Counted from the first letter of the stretch, positions 40,734-49,516 are shown. The stretch: DNA of 52,718 bases from Ruminococcus sp. (GCA_014799785.1 JAAVHI010000084.1:1-52718); one strand, 5' to 3'. Notes: generated by a model not told the origin, from the sequence alone. A program made the numbers and translations.

Positions 40734-41205
40734 TCCAAACCTCCTTTAAAGCTTCCCTGAGACGTTCTCTTGCCCGCATAAGACGTGTGCGGACGGTTGC
40801 TTCGTTCAGTCCCAACGCCGCCGCTATCTCCTTGCAGGACATATCCTCGTAGTACCTGAGCATTACCGCGGGACGGTATTTTTCGGGCAGAGCCAGAACC
40901 GCCGTCATTACCGCCGCGCTGTCCGAACCGCAGTCCTCGTCGATACCCGAAGCGGCGATATCCTCGGTAAGCTCCGCTCTTTTCCCGCTTTTTGCGGAAC
41001 GCCTGCGAAGCTTGCAGCAATTGACCGTGACCCGTATCAGCCACGCTTTCAGATGCTCCTCGCTGTCAAACTCTTTTGGACAGGTCAGCAGCCGCAGAAA
41101 GGTCTCCTGAAACACGTCGTCCGCGTCCGAGGGACACTGGACGAACGCTATTCTGTACACCATATCCTTGTACCGCATAACGGTCTGTTCGTAATCGGGT
41201 CTCAT
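40717..41205 (-). CDS. ECF RNA polymerase sigma factor (pair 1)
   Basis: The 162-residue sigma-70-family factor has region 2 (MVYRIAFVQCPSDADDVFQETFLRLL) and region 4 (LPEKYRPAVMLRYYEDMSCKEIAAALG, then EATVRTRLMRARERLREAL). It lacks regions 1 and 3, as ECF factors do. It overlaps the anti-sigma gene, so the two are coupled. A possible ECF-type promoter lies directly upstream, suggesting autoregulation. Start ATG 41205 follows AAAGGAGG. Confidence 0.9.
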   Translation of the reverse strand: MRPDYEQTVMRYKDMVYRIAFVQCPSDADDVFQETFLRLLTCPKEFDSEEHLKAWLIRVTVNCCKLRRRSAKSGKRAELTEDIAASGIDEDCGSDSAAVMTAVLALPEKYRPAVMLRYYEDMSCKEIAAALGLNEATVRTRLMRARERLREALKEVWNDEQQ

Positions 41206-41238
41206 CGTCTGCCTCCTTTCATATGCTTCTGCTGATAA

Positions 41239-41265
41239 TATACATCAGGTGTGCGAAATGTTTCA
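41239..41265 (-). promoter_or_regulatory. Possible ECF-type autoregulatory promoter
   Basis: On the minus strand TGAAAC (41265-41260) is followed after 15 bp by TGTATA (41244-41239), resembling the SigW-type TGAAAC-N16-CGTA arrangement. It lies 35 nt upstream of the sigma gene. Confidence 0.55.
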
Positions 41266-41280
41266 TTTTTTGAAAAAAAA

Positions 41281-41311
41281 TTTCTCCGTATCCCGAAGCT
41301 GGATACGGAGA
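41281..41311 (-). terminator. Terminator of the hisA-like gene
   Basis: On the minus strand TTCTCCGTATCC / GGATACGGAGAA with a 7-nt loop is followed by ATTTTTTTT, 5 nt after the stop. It separates hisA from the ECF operon. Confidence 0.92.
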
Positions 41312-41316
41312 AGCTT

Positions 41317-42081
41317 TTATCTGTACCTGCAAATTTCCTCAAAATCAAGACTGCCGCCGAAAATATCCAGCGCGCTGCCCACTGTGAAATCAAGTCCGCC
41401 GCACTGCCGCAGGACTTCCAGGTCGTCCATAGAGCCTATCCCGCCCGCGTATGTAACGGGAAGCCTGTTCCACTTCCCCAGCATTTCCGCAAGGGGACGC
41501 TCAACTCCGCGGGCTTTTCCCTCCGCGTCAACCGCGTGGACGAGAAACTCGTCGCAGTATTCCGCAAGGGTATCCATGGCTTGGGGAGTAAGCTTTACCT
41601 CGGTGAAATTCTGCCAGCGGTCGGTAACGATAAAGTAGTCCTCGCCCCGTCTGCGGCAGGAAAGGTCGAGAACGAGACGTTCCTTTCCCACAGCTTGGGA
41701 CAGCTTTTTCAGATTGTCAAAGTCCACGCGGCCGTCCCGAAAAACATAGGACGTTACAATAACGTGGGACGCTCCCTTTTCGAGGAAATCCGCAGCGTTT
41801 TCGGCGGTTATTCCACCGCCTATCTGAAGTCCCATGGGGTAGACTTCCAGAGCGGAGTACGCCTGTTCAAGGTCGGCGTTATAGTACTCCGAACCGCGGG
41901 GATTGAGGATTATAACGTGCCCTCCCCGCAAGCCTTTGGACTTGTACAGTTCCGCATAAAAAGCTCCGTCCTTGTCGGAGACGAAGTTTTCCTTTGCGGC
42001 GTTGTTTGCGTCCGCAAGGCTTCCGCCCACGATCTGTTTTACCTTTCCGTTGTGGATATCTATGCATGGTCTGAATTTCAT
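41317..42081 (-). CDS. hisA: HisA-type ProFAR isomerase, eukaryotic HIS6-like branch
   Basis: The 254-residue TIM-barrel protein begins MKFRPCIDIHNGKVKQIVGG, with GLQIGGGI and LPVTYAGGIGSMDDL matching phosphoribosyl-formimino-AICAR isomerase. Extra features (LDLSCRRRGEDYFIVTDRWQ and a long C-terminal part) match the HIS6 type of fungi and some bacteria rather than the usual bacterial HisA. It acts in histidine biosynthesis. It stands alone with its own promoter and terminator, away from other his genes. Start ATG 42081 follows GGAGGAAA. Confidence 0.88.
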   Translation of the reverse strand: MKFRPCIDIHNGKVKQIVGGSLADANNAAKENFVSDKDGAFYAELYKSKGLRGGHVIILNPRGSEYYNADLEQAYSALEVYPMGLQIGGGITAENAADFLEKGASHVIVTSYVFRDGRVDFDNLKKLSQAVGKERLVLDLSCRRRGEDYFIVTDRWQNFTEVKLTPQAMDTLAEYCDEFLVHAVDAEGKARGVERPLAEMLGKWNRLPVTYAGGIGSMDDLEVLRQCGGLDFTVGSALDIFGGSLDFEEICRYR

Positions 42082-42112
42082 GGCGTTTCCTCCGTTTTTG
42101 GCTGTCATCTAT

Positions 42113-42141
42113 ATGATACAGCAAAAAACGTTTTTTTGCAA
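42113..42141 (-). promoter_or_regulatory. Promoter of hisA
   Basis: On the minus strand TTGCAA (42141-42136), a 17 bp spacer and TATCAT (42118-42113). Confidence 0.7.
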
Positions 42142-42169
42142 TAGCGGACGGAAAAAAACCTCACATGAC

Positions 42170-42194
42170 AAAGGACGGGCAAGACCCGTCCTTT
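42170..42194 (-). terminator. Terminator of the second ECF/anti-sigma operon
   Basis: AAAGGACGGG / CCCGTCCTTT forms a 10 bp stem 15 nt past the stop of the 42209-43378 gene. A T-run follows about 15 nt later. Confidence 0.65.
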
Positions 42195-42208
42195 CAAGCT
42201 TATGCAAA

Positions 42209-43378
42209 TTATTCGGGAATTTCAGTCTCGTTTGCGTCATCTACCGCATGAGGGTCGTATTCCGTTTTTACAGCGTTTTCCTCGATGTACTTCATAAAGC
42301 TTTCGGTTTTCTCCTCGCCTATCCAAAAGTATTTCTCGAAAACGCAGACATAGCCGCCGTCGCTTATCCGTACAGTGGGAAAAGTGTCATTGCCGCAAAT
42401 TATAAGATATCTGTCCGTTACGGTTCGAGAGGTTGTTTTGGGTACGGCATCGGAATTTTCCGCTAAAAGCTTTTCTACAGCCTGCTGAAGATCCGGCAGA
42501 TCATATTTATAGTATCGTATGCCAGTCTCGCCGTCAACGTAATGATGGGTTGCCGAATGTATTGTCGTAAGCTTATAACGGTTTGAAAAATCAATGTCCT
42601 CAAGATAGCTTCCAAGCGAGTCGGGACGGTAGCGAGAGTTTTGAAAAGCCGTGTAGTTTCCGTCCGCAGTGGGGACGGCTATCATGTAGTTCTCGTTTAC
42701 GTTTTTAATTTTGTAAAACGCACATGTAGCGCTGTAATGCTTCATATCCCCTTCACTGTCGCAAGGCTCGCAATAACTCTCTTCAAAGCCATAAAGCACA
42801 CCGTTTTGCAGGAATGTCAGTTCGCTTTCGTCAAATGTTTTCACGGTCATGCTGTAGGTCGCGCCGTTGTAATCAAGATACGAGTAACGCTCCAAATCGG
42901 ACATATTCTCCCACTTTGGAACTATCGCGGTCTCCTCTGCGTCCTGTACCGCGGCTGTGGTTGTCATATTTGCAGTCGTATTGGTAGGACCTACAGTAGT
43001 TTCCTCAACTTCGCATTTGGAAGTAAAATCCGCATTAGCTTCTCCGTCGGTTTCCAAGCCAATTATGTCGGTCTCCAGTCCCCAAGTGGTTACCGAACGA
43101 GTAGTTTCCGTAGTCTGAGGACTTGTGTATTGCGTAAATGCAGGCTCTGAATATGCTTCTCCGCCCCCGACGGTCACCAGTTCTCCCTGTTCGGGAGCGG
43201 CAATACCGCTGTCATTGAACGCAAAGCGAAGTCCCACAGCAAGTACCGCAAAGCAGGCGGCAGCGGCGGTCATGTACACAAAACCTTTCGGCATCTTCTT
43301 CACGGCGGGAAGCTCCGATTCCTCCAGTAGCTCCTCGCTGACATTTCCCAGCGCGGAATAAATATCAAAAGCAGTCAT
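42209..43378 (-). CDS. Anti-sigma-factor-like membrane protein (pair 2)
   Basis: The 389-residue protein has a short cytoplasmic N-terminus, a transmembrane helix (YMTAAAACFAVLAVGLRFAF), a Thr/Glu-rich linker (about residues 75-150) and an unknown extracytoplasmic domain. It overlaps the second ECF sigma gene by 4 nt (ATGA), the pattern of a cognate anti-sigma factor. The extracytoplasmic domain does not resemble that of pair 1. Confidence 0.62.
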   Translation of the reverse strand: MTAFDIYSALGNVSEELLEESELPAVKKMPKGFVYMTAAAACFAVLAVGLRFAFNDSGIAAPEQGELVTVGGGEAYSEPAFTQYTSPQTTETTRSVTTWGLETDIIGLETDGEANADFTSKCEVEETTVGPTNTTANMTTTAAVQDAEETAIVPKWENMSDLERYSYLDYNGATYSMTVKTFDESELTFLQNGVLYGFEESYCEPCDSEGDMKHYSATCAFYKIKNVNENYMIAVPTADGNYTAFQNSRYRPDSLGSYLEDIDFSNRYKLTTIHSATHHYVDGETGIRYYKYDLPDLQQAVEKLLAENSDAVPKTTSRTVTDRYLIICGNDTFPTVRISDGGYVCVFEKYFWIGEEKTESFMKYIEENAVKTEYDPHAVDDANETEIPE

Positions 43379-43935
43379 ACAGAAAATCCCTCCTTTTCAA
43401 GATGTTCCTTAAGCTTTCCGCGGGTTCGGCTAAGCGACACGGACACAACGTTTGCGCTTACCTTAAAGCGTGAGGCTATATCCGAGACCGCCTCGGTGTA
43501 AAAATATCTCCGCAGGAAAAACTGCCTGTCCCGCTTGGGGATAGCCCGCAGAAAAGCTTCTATGCACTCGCTCAGCAGCTTTTCGTCGAGAGCGTCGTCC
43601 ACATGATTTCCGCCCGCAAGACAGTCCTCCAGCTCCTCCAGTGCGGCGGAAAGCTGTCCCCCGCCACGCTTCTTGGAAAGATTTCTTTTTATCCTGTCAA
43701 GGGCAAGATTGCGGGTTATCTTTGCAAAAAACATTTTCAGCCTGTCGGGACATTTGGGCGGGATAACGTTCCATGTGTGGAGCCATGTGTCGTTCACGCA
43801 CTCGTCCGAATCCTCGCGGCTGTTAAGAATGTTGTCCGCAACGGCGAAGCAGTACGCGCCGTATTTTTTGTCGGACTCCGTTACAGCCTTTTCGCTTCGG
43901 CTCTGGTACAGTCCGATTATTTCAATGTCTGTCAA
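43375..43935 (-). CDS. ECF RNA polymerase sigma factor (pair 2)
   Basis: The 186-residue factor has region 2 (ILNSREDSDECVNDTWLHTW, then MFFAKITRNLALDRI) and region 4 (IPKRDRQFFLRRYFYTEAVSDIA, then SANVVSVSLSRTRGKLKEHL). The start TTG 43935 is chosen because AAAGGGGG precedes it. An ATG further upstream (44016) would add 27 poorly conserved residues. Coupled to the anti-sigma-like gene downstream. The dynamin operon starts about 490 bp away in the opposite direction, so regulation of it is possible but unproved. Confidence 0.85.
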   Translation of the reverse strand: MTDIEIIGLYQSRSEKAVTESDKKYGAYCFAVADNILNSREDSDECVNDTWLHTWNVIPPKCPDRLKMFFAKITRNLALDRIKRNLSKKRGGGQLSAALEELEDCLAGGNHVDDALDEKLLSECIEAFLRAIPKRDRQFFLRRYFYTEAVSDIASRFKVSANVVSVSLSRTRGKLKEHLEKEGFSV

Positions 43936-44072
43936 AATTTTTCCCCCTTTCCGAAACGTTTGATCCTGATTTCTGTCTGAAAGCGCAGTTAAAAAATCTG
44001 CGCAAAAATCATGCACGAAAATTTTTGCTTGATTTTTTAAACGCTTTTTAGACGGAAATTAGTATGACGCTT

Positions 44073-44102
44073 CTATAACTATATAACGAAAAATAATGTC
44101 AA
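44073..44102 (-). promoter_or_regulatory. Promoter of the second ECF operon
   Basis: On the minus strand TTGACA (44102-44097), an 18 bp spacer and TTATAG (44078-44073). The leader of about 130 nt includes a GCGCAG/CTGCGC hairpin (43983-44003). Confidence 0.6.
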
Positions 44103-44251
44103 ATCTTACAGAACAATAAATTTTTTCGGAAAAATTTCAAAATACGGCAAAACAAAAAGTCCCGCATTGAAAAGTTTTGCTCGCTGTTTTAGCACTTTTA
44201 CCAGTTTTAATTTACATAATATACATATATGTACAAAAATTATTAATACGA

Positions 44252-44281
44252 TTGACACTGCCTATGGAAATGTGCTATAAT
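44252..44281 (+). promoter_or_regulatory. Promoter of the dynamin operon
   Basis: TTGACA at 44252-44257, an 18 bp spacer, TATAAT at 44276-44281. It is sigma-A-like, so basal expression is expected. Confidence 0.85.
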
Positions 44282-44294
44282 TAAGGTGTATATT

Positions 44295-44346
44295 GGGCGG
44301 TTTGCAATTTGTAACCATTATGCATTTCCACAAAACGAAACCGTCC
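44295..44346 (+). promoter_or_regulatory. Leader hairpin of the dynamin operon
   Basis: GGGCGGTTT at 44295-44303 pairs with GAAACCGTCC at 44337-44346 in the roughly 140-nt 5' leader; the loop is 33 nt. The rest of the leader shows no uORF with a ribosome site. A regulatory role is a guess. Confidence 0.4.
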
Positions 44347-44423
44347 TCATTTCAAGCATAACTCCGGATCTTGAATTTTTCACACGACTCGTGTTCACAT
44401 AAATTTAATTTAGGAGGATTTAT

Positions 44424-46469
44424 ATGGAACAGGCACTGAATTACGGAAGCTACTCCGCCTATAAGCGGACCGTCTCCGAGCTTACGGAAAGTCTTATCCA
44501 GCTGAAAGAGTACAGCGAGGATATAGGACTGGTACATACCGCGAAATCCATAGGCGAAACTGTGGAAAAAGTCGCCAACGACCATTTCGAGGTGGCTATC
44601 GTCGGCGAATTTAAGCGCGGAAAAAGTACACTTATCAACGCTCTGCTGGGACAGGAAGTCCTGCCCGCGGACGTTCTTCCCGCCACCGCTACCCTCAACA
44701 GAGTTACCTACAGCGAGACCCCTTACGTTATGGTTGAATACAAGGACGGCGGCACCGAACGGGTGGACATAAACAAGCTCGCCGACTATGTTACAAAGCT
44801 TTCCTATGAATCCGAACTGAAAGCCGAGACCGTTAAGCAGGCTACCGTTTACTACGATACCTCTTTCTGCCGAAACAACGTTGATATCATCGACACTCCG
44901 GGTCTTAACGACGACGAGCAGATGACCAACGTTACTCTTTCTATCCTCCCCGAAATAGACGCGGCTGTTTTCGTCATAAGCGCGAATTCTCCGTTCTCTC
45001 AGTTTGAAAAGGAATTTCTCGAAAAGAAAATGCTTTCCAGCGATATGGGACGTATCATCTTCGCGGTAAACTGCTTCGGCACTTTCTCCAAGGAGGACGA
45101 GGACAGAATTGTCGAGACCGTTGAAAAGCGTATCGGCAGCTACGTTATGGAAAAGGCTAAAGCCGTTATGGGCGAGGACTCAAAGGAGTTCGCGGTCTAT
45201 AAGCGCAAAATAGGCAAGCCCAAGGTTATCGGCGTGTACGCCAAGAAGGCTCTCATGGCTAAGGAATCCGGCAACGCCGCTATGCTGGAGGAAAGTAATT
45301 TCCCCACCTTTGAAAAGGTTCTGGAGACAATGCTCACTCAGGAGAGAGGCGTTATCACCCTCCAGATACTGGCAAACAAGATCATCAGCTCAGGCTCGGA
45401 GCTTATCAATTCCATTATTATCCGCGAAAATTCCCTTATGATGGAAACCGACGAGTTCATGGACAAATACACCGCCGCCATTGAGGAGATCGACGATATC
45501 CGTACCAAGAAGCGTGCGGAGTTCGTCCGCATAAACGACGCGGCGAACAAGGTGTTCCAGGGCTTGCAGCCTATTCTGGACAGCTACTGGGTGCAGATCG
45601 AGGAGACCGCAATGAAGGTTATCGACGCGTATCCCATGAGCGCGGAGGATCTGAAAAAGGATAAGCTGAAGATAGTTTACTCAAAGCTGACGGAGCGTAT
45701 CAAGGAAAACATCGAGAACAAGGCTCAGCTTATATGTGAGCAGATACAGAACGAGATAAACATTGCCCTCAGCGACGAGGCGGAGCGTTTGCAGTCCTTC
45801 GAGGACGAATTCTTCGCGTCGGTAACGCGTATCCGTGAGATGTTCTCCGTTCCCCAGAAGCGGTCGAGAAACGGAGGCGTGGTCGATCAGATCATCGGCG
45901 TTTCCATCGGTACTGTCGGCGCGGGCGGTCTGTTCATAGGTATGCGCGAGGCGGGCATCAAGGGCGCGCTCCTCGGAGGCGCAGCGGGCTTCGCAGGCTT
46001 CTACGCTACGTTCTACGCGGCGTTCTCACTGGCTACGGTACTTGGTATCGCGGCCGGCCCTGTGGTGCTGTGCATTGCTGCCGTAGCGGGACTTGCAGGC
46101 ACATTCACGGGAAAATTCTCCGTTGACAAGCTTCTGGTTCAGGAAAGGATCGATAAATACAAGGCAAGCTTCAAGCAGTCCGTAAAGAAGCAGTTCCACG
46201 AAATGAAGATACACTCGGACTTCTCGGAAACCGTTCGTAAACAGGTTTTCGCGTCGTTCCAGGGTCTGAAATCCAAGATCGAGGATGAGACCGAGATCAT
46301 ACTCCTCGACACGCAGAAAACCCTCGACAACCTCAATCAGCTCAAAACAGAAAAGAAAAGTATGTCCGACAACGAAAAAGAAAAGCTTCAGAATATCGCC
46401 GAGTACACAGGCGCGCTGCTGGCGGAGACCTATAATCTGCACAAGGCTCTCACCGACCAAATGGAGTAA
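44424..46469 (+). CDS. Bacterial dynamin-like GTPase 1, membrane-inserting
   Basis: The 681-residue protein has an N-terminal helical stretch (1-55), then a dynamin-type GTPase domain with P-loop GEFKRGKST (61-69), switch I Thr in PATATLN, and DTPGLND (157-163). G4 is NCFG (216-219) in place of N/TKxD, which suggests unusual base contacts. A long helical stalk follows (about 330-480). Hydrophobic segments at about 488-560 (FIGMREAGIKGALLGGAAGF, AAGPVVLCIAAVAGLAG) form a membrane hairpin or paddle, and the C-terminal coiled coil is basic. Such proteins fuse, tubulate or repair membranes. Start ATG 44424 follows AGGAGG. First gene of the operon. Confidence 0.88.
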   Translation: MEQALNYGSYSAYKRTVSELTESLIQLKEYSEDIGLVHTAKSIGETVEKVANDHFEVAIVGEFKRGKSTLINALLGQEVLPADVLPATATLNRVTYSETPYVMVEYKDGGTERVDINKLADYVTKLSYESELKAETVKQATVYYDTSFCRNNVDIIDTPGLNDDEQMTNVTLSILPEIDAAVFVISANSPFSQFEKEFLEKKMLSSDMGRIIFAVNCFGTFSKEDEDRIVETVEKRIGSYVMEKAKAVMGEDSKEFAVYKRKIGKPKVIGVYAKKALMAKESGNAAMLEESNFPTFEKVLETMLTQERGVITLQILANKIISSGSELINSIIIRENSLMMETDEFMDKYTAAIEEIDDIRTKKRAEFVRINDAANKVFQGLQPILDSYWVQIEETAMKVIDAYPMSAEDLKKDKLKIVYSKLTERIKENIENKAQLICEQIQNEINIALSDEAERLQSFEDEFFASVTRIREMFSVPQKRSRNGGVVDQIIGVSIGTVGAGGLFIGMREAGIKGALLGGAAGFAGFYATFYAAFSLATVLGIAAGPVVLCIAAVAGLAGTFTGKFSVDKLLVQERIDKYKASFKQSVKKQFHEMKIHSDFSETVRKQVFASFQGLKSKIEDETEIILLDTQKTLDNLNQLKTEKKSMSDNEKEKLQNIAEYTGALLAETYNLHKALTDQME

Positions 46470-46526
46470 GCGGCACAGATCATTCAAAGCGTTTGCAATT
46501 ATTTATATCAAGGAGGTTTTCCGAAG

Positions 46527-47513
46527 ATGTTCGGTACGGATACTGCGGCGGACTACAATCCGCTGCTGGATATAGACACAAGCTTTGCGGCGTATCTCAG
46601 CGCCCGCACCCGCTCCTACAAAGATCATATCGTGGGCGGTATGATGGACTACGCTTTCGACGCGGATTTCTACGTTAAACAGAAGATAACCGCTTTTTCG
46701 GGCTGGTCAAAGGTCTACAAAAATCTTATGGGACGGGATGTTCCCAACAAGGTAAAAAGAATTTTTCAGTCTGCGGACATGGCAGGCTCCCTTAAATACG
46801 CGGAGTTCTACAACGCTGTGAAAGTGTGCGCAGAAAGATTACAGATAAGCGTTCCCACAGTTTACGTAAGAAACGCTCCGGCAAAGTACGAGATCTACTC
46901 CGTCTCCGCGGAGGGCGTAGAGCCGTTTATCGTGGCTACGTCGGGGCTTGCCGAGGTATGCTCCAAGGAGGAGCTGCTGTTCCTGATAGGCTGCGAGTGC
47001 GGTCATATACAGAATAATCACTGCATTTTCAGCATGGCTGCCCCCTATTTCGGAATAAATCTTTCCGAGGATCAGGAGGAGATCAATCAGTCGGAGGCAG
47101 ACAGCTCCGCTATGCAGGTCGCAGGTACTATCTCAGAGTGGATAAAGCTTTCGGATATCACAGGCGACCGTGCGGGAATAATCTGCCTCAGCAACCCCCA
47201 GGAATATCCCGCGATAATGTCAAGTCTTCACAGAAAGGGCGTTTTCGCCCACTATAAAAAGGACAGCTTTGAGCTTGCCGAGCTTATGAAGCAGTATGAG
47301 ATACTGCACATTACCCCCGCAAGAAGCATCGTTATCCCGCAGGAATGCACACCGATAGAAAAAAGAATATTCGCGGGACTGGAATTTCTGAGCTGCGAGA
47401 TACTCTACAACTGGCGCGGCGACCTGAGCAAGGCGGATATCCACACCGTAAACAAGCAGGCTCTTGAGATCAGGTGCGAGATCATTCTGGACGCTGCAAA
47501 GGAGGGTATGTAA
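46527..47513 (+). CDS. M48-like metalloprotease with altered zinc motif
   Basis: The 328-residue protein shows the M48 gluzincin frame: a helical N-terminal part, APAKYEIYSVSAEGVEPFIVA strands, LLFLIGCECGHIQNNH around the active site, and SDITGDRAGIICL where M48 proteins keep ExxxDR. The HExxH motif is CECGH (156-160): the first His is Cys156, while Glu157 and His160 remain. The third ligand position is Asp in place of Glu. There are no membrane helices, unlike HtpX. It may be an atypical zinc protease or a pseudo-enzyme acting as an adaptor. Sandwiched between two dynamins, with a ribosome site AAGGAGG. Confidence 0.75.
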   Translation: MFGTDTAADYNPLLDIDTSFAAYLSARTRSYKDHIVGGMMDYAFDADFYVKQKITAFSGWSKVYKNLMGRDVPNKVKRIFQSADMAGSLKYAEFYNAVKVCAERLQISVPTVYVRNAPAKYEIYSVSAEGVEPFIVATSGLAEVCSKEELLFLIGCECGHIQNNHCIFSMAAPYFGINLSEDQEEINQSEADSSAMQVAGTISEWIKLSDITGDRAGIICLSNPQEYPAIMSSLHRKGVFAHYKKDSFELAELMKQYEILHITPARSIVIPQECTPIEKRIFAGLEFLSCEILYNWRGDLSKADIHTVNKQALEIRCEIILDAAKEGM

Positions 47514-47514
47514 T

Positions 47515-49275
47515 ATGTCCGAAAACACACAGACAAGGACCCCCGGCTATGCTTCCGCAGAGCCGGACATCGAAACGGTCCAGAGCAAGCTTAAAGGACT
47601 TCTCGGCAACAAGCCGCTTTGTACCATACTGGGCGACGAGTTCACCGAACACCTCCGCGAATGGGACGCCGCTATTACAAAACGCCGTACCGAGCCGTTC
47701 TCCCTCGTTGTTCTGGGAGACTTCAAGCGCGGCAAGAGTACCATTATAAACGCCATACTCGGAAAGTCCATCGCGCCCGTAAACGTTGCGCCCGAGACCT
47801 TTACGATAAATTCCATCAGCTACAGCGAAGTACCCAAGGCTGAGGCTGTGCTTAAAAACGGTCAGAGAATAAGCCTTACCGCTGACGACCTTGTGCGCGA
47901 AAAGCTGGAAAAGCTTATGAGAGCTTTCCCCGACACTTTGGAATATATCGACATTCGTGACGATGCGGAGCTGCTCAAGGAAATAAGAATTGTCGATACT
48001 CCGGGTCTCAGCGACCTTGACTGCCTCGACAAGCAGGTGCAGGACTATCTTGTCAACGCCGACGCGGTAATCTATATCGCAAGCGCGCTGTCTCCCTTTT
48101 CGGAGTCGGAGCAGTTCTTTCTGGCAAGCCATATCCGTCCTCTCAGCTTCAACAAGCTTTACGTCCTCGTGAATATGATAGACGCAATGAACACTCAGGA
48201 AGACATCGAAAAGATCATCAGCCGCGTAAGCGAACGCTGCGAGTCAATCATGCCAAACGCCTTTGTTTACGGCGTAAGCGGTATCGACGAGTACCGCCGC
48301 AAGATCGGTCTGAACCGTCCCGATATAAAGGGCTTCCAGGAGTTTTACGAGAACGAGTTCCTGAAATTCGAGATGTCCCTCAGACGCGAGATAATTCTCC
48401 AGAAGGACATTATCCGCACCCAGCGCGTGCTTACAATGCTCAACCTTATGATAAACGACACCGCTGCCCGTATCCACATGATTTACGACATGATGGCTAT
48501 GGACAGAAAAAAGCTGGACGATATCTCCAAGACCATGGAGAAAGAATGCTCCACGCTCGCAAGCGCGCTGGAAAGCAAGAAGCCAAAGATACTGCTGAGC
48601 ATAACCGAAATGCAGCAGGAGGCGGAGCAGTGGATGTACGGCTTCTTCTCCAAGCTTAGAGAGGATATTCTCGAAAGCAGAAATTCCGTTCCGCCCGAGG
48701 ATATCGACAAGCACTTCTACTCGTTCCTTGTTGACAAGGTGGGAGAGGCTTACAGGAAATGTCTGGATATCCACCGCCAGAGGCTGAACATGATAATCGC
48801 TCAGCTGGGCGCGGAGCTTTCCAAAAAGCTGGGACTTAACACACTTTCGGGCGACGCGGACGTTTCCGTCAAGGACTCTATTGACGACCTGAATATGCTG
48901 GTATCCAAGTCTGTAATGTCGGCGGCTTCGTCCGGAAGCACGGACGCGTTCCCGTCGGGCGCAATGTCCTCGTTCAGAAATATTCTGGGACGGAAGCGCA
49001 CTACGGACGTTATCGACACTGCGCTCGAAAACTACGACGATATAAGAAACAGCACGGTCAAGGATCTGAACGCGGCGTACAAGGCTATGGAGGAAAACGC
49101 TCTGAAGCAGCTTGACTCGCTGTACCAGACCCAGGCGGACGTGAGCCGTCACACGCTTACCCAGGCTATGGAAATGTCCTCGGGCACGAGCAGCGCCTCC
49201 GTTAAAAAGCATCTGGAGGAAGCCGCCGAGGTACTGAAAAGCGCGGCGGAGATACTGGCGCAGTACGCTGTTTAG
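47515..49275 (+). CDS. Bacterial dynamin-like GTPase 2, soluble
   Basis: The 586-residue dynamin-family GTPase has P-loop GDFKRGKST (68-76), Thr-rich switch I (VAPETFTINS), DTPGLSD (161-167) and a canonical G4 NMID (220-223). The helical stalk follows, with two Gln/Glu-rich coiled-coil segments and a C-terminal helical region. No transmembrane segment is visible, unlike its partner at 44424. Pairing of two dynamin-like proteins in one operon resembles BDLP pairs that form hetero-oligomers. ATG 47515 is 1 nt past the M48-like stop codon, with AAAGGAGG inside the end of that gene, so translation is coupled. Confidence 0.88.
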   Translation: MSENTQTRTPGYASAEPDIETVQSKLKGLLGNKPLCTILGDEFTEHLREWDAAITKRRTEPFSLVVLGDFKRGKSTIINAILGKSIAPVNVAPETFTINSISYSEVPKAEAVLKNGQRISLTADDLVREKLEKLMRAFPDTLEYIDIRDDAELLKEIRIVDTPGLSDLDCLDKQVQDYLVNADAVIYIASALSPFSESEQFFLASHIRPLSFNKLYVLVNMIDAMNTQEDIEKIISRVSERCESIMPNAFVYGVSGIDEYRRKIGLNRPDIKGFQEFYENEFLKFEMSLRREIILQKDIIRTQRVLTMLNLMINDTAARIHMIYDMMAMDRKKLDDISKTMEKECSTLASALESKKPKILLSITEMQQEAEQWMYGFFSKLREDILESRNSVPPEDIDKHFYSFLVDKVGEAYRKCLDIHRQRLNMIIAQLGAELSKKLGLNTLSGDADVSVKDSIDDLNMLVSKSVMSAASSGSTDAFPSGAMSSFRNILGRKRTTDVIDTALENYDDIRNSTVKDLNAAYKAMEENALKQLDSLYQTQADVSRHTLTQAMEMSSGTSSASVKKHLEEAAEVLKSAAEILAQYAV

Positions 49276-49305
49276 TACGAGGTACAATATTAAAAAACAT
49301 GACAC

Positions 49306-49516
49306 GCAGAACGCTTGCAGATGTTTTCAAGAGACTGTTCAGCATCTTGAAATTGCTGGATTTGCGAGCATGATTTTGTCGCCTGCAAGGCAAAAATCCG
49401 CAGGAATACTTGCTGTATTGCAAGGATTTTTAACGCAGCAGGCGGCAAAATCTGCCGTAAAGACGGCGATTGAAAGATGCTAAACAGGCTCTAAGGAAGG
49501 TCTGCAAGCGTTTTGC
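49306..49516. mobile_element. MITE-like element with ~51 bp terminal inverted repeats
   Basis: Left end 49306-49356 (GCAGAACGCTTGCAGAT...) and right end 49466-49516 are imperfect inverted repeats (about three quarters identical). The core is also palindromic: GTCGCCTGCAAGGCAAAAAT against the segment ending AGCAGGCGGCAAAAT, and GCTGTATTGCAAGGATTTTT. The entire element could fold into one long hairpin. There is no ORF. It sits between dynamin 2 and the yceG promoter and so may also work as a transcription boundary. Confidence 0.7.

Noticed and set aside
49306..49516. Degraded insertion sequence
   Set aside because: There is no transposase remnant, and the inverted repeats cover most of the element, so MITE-like or structural hairpin is the better call.
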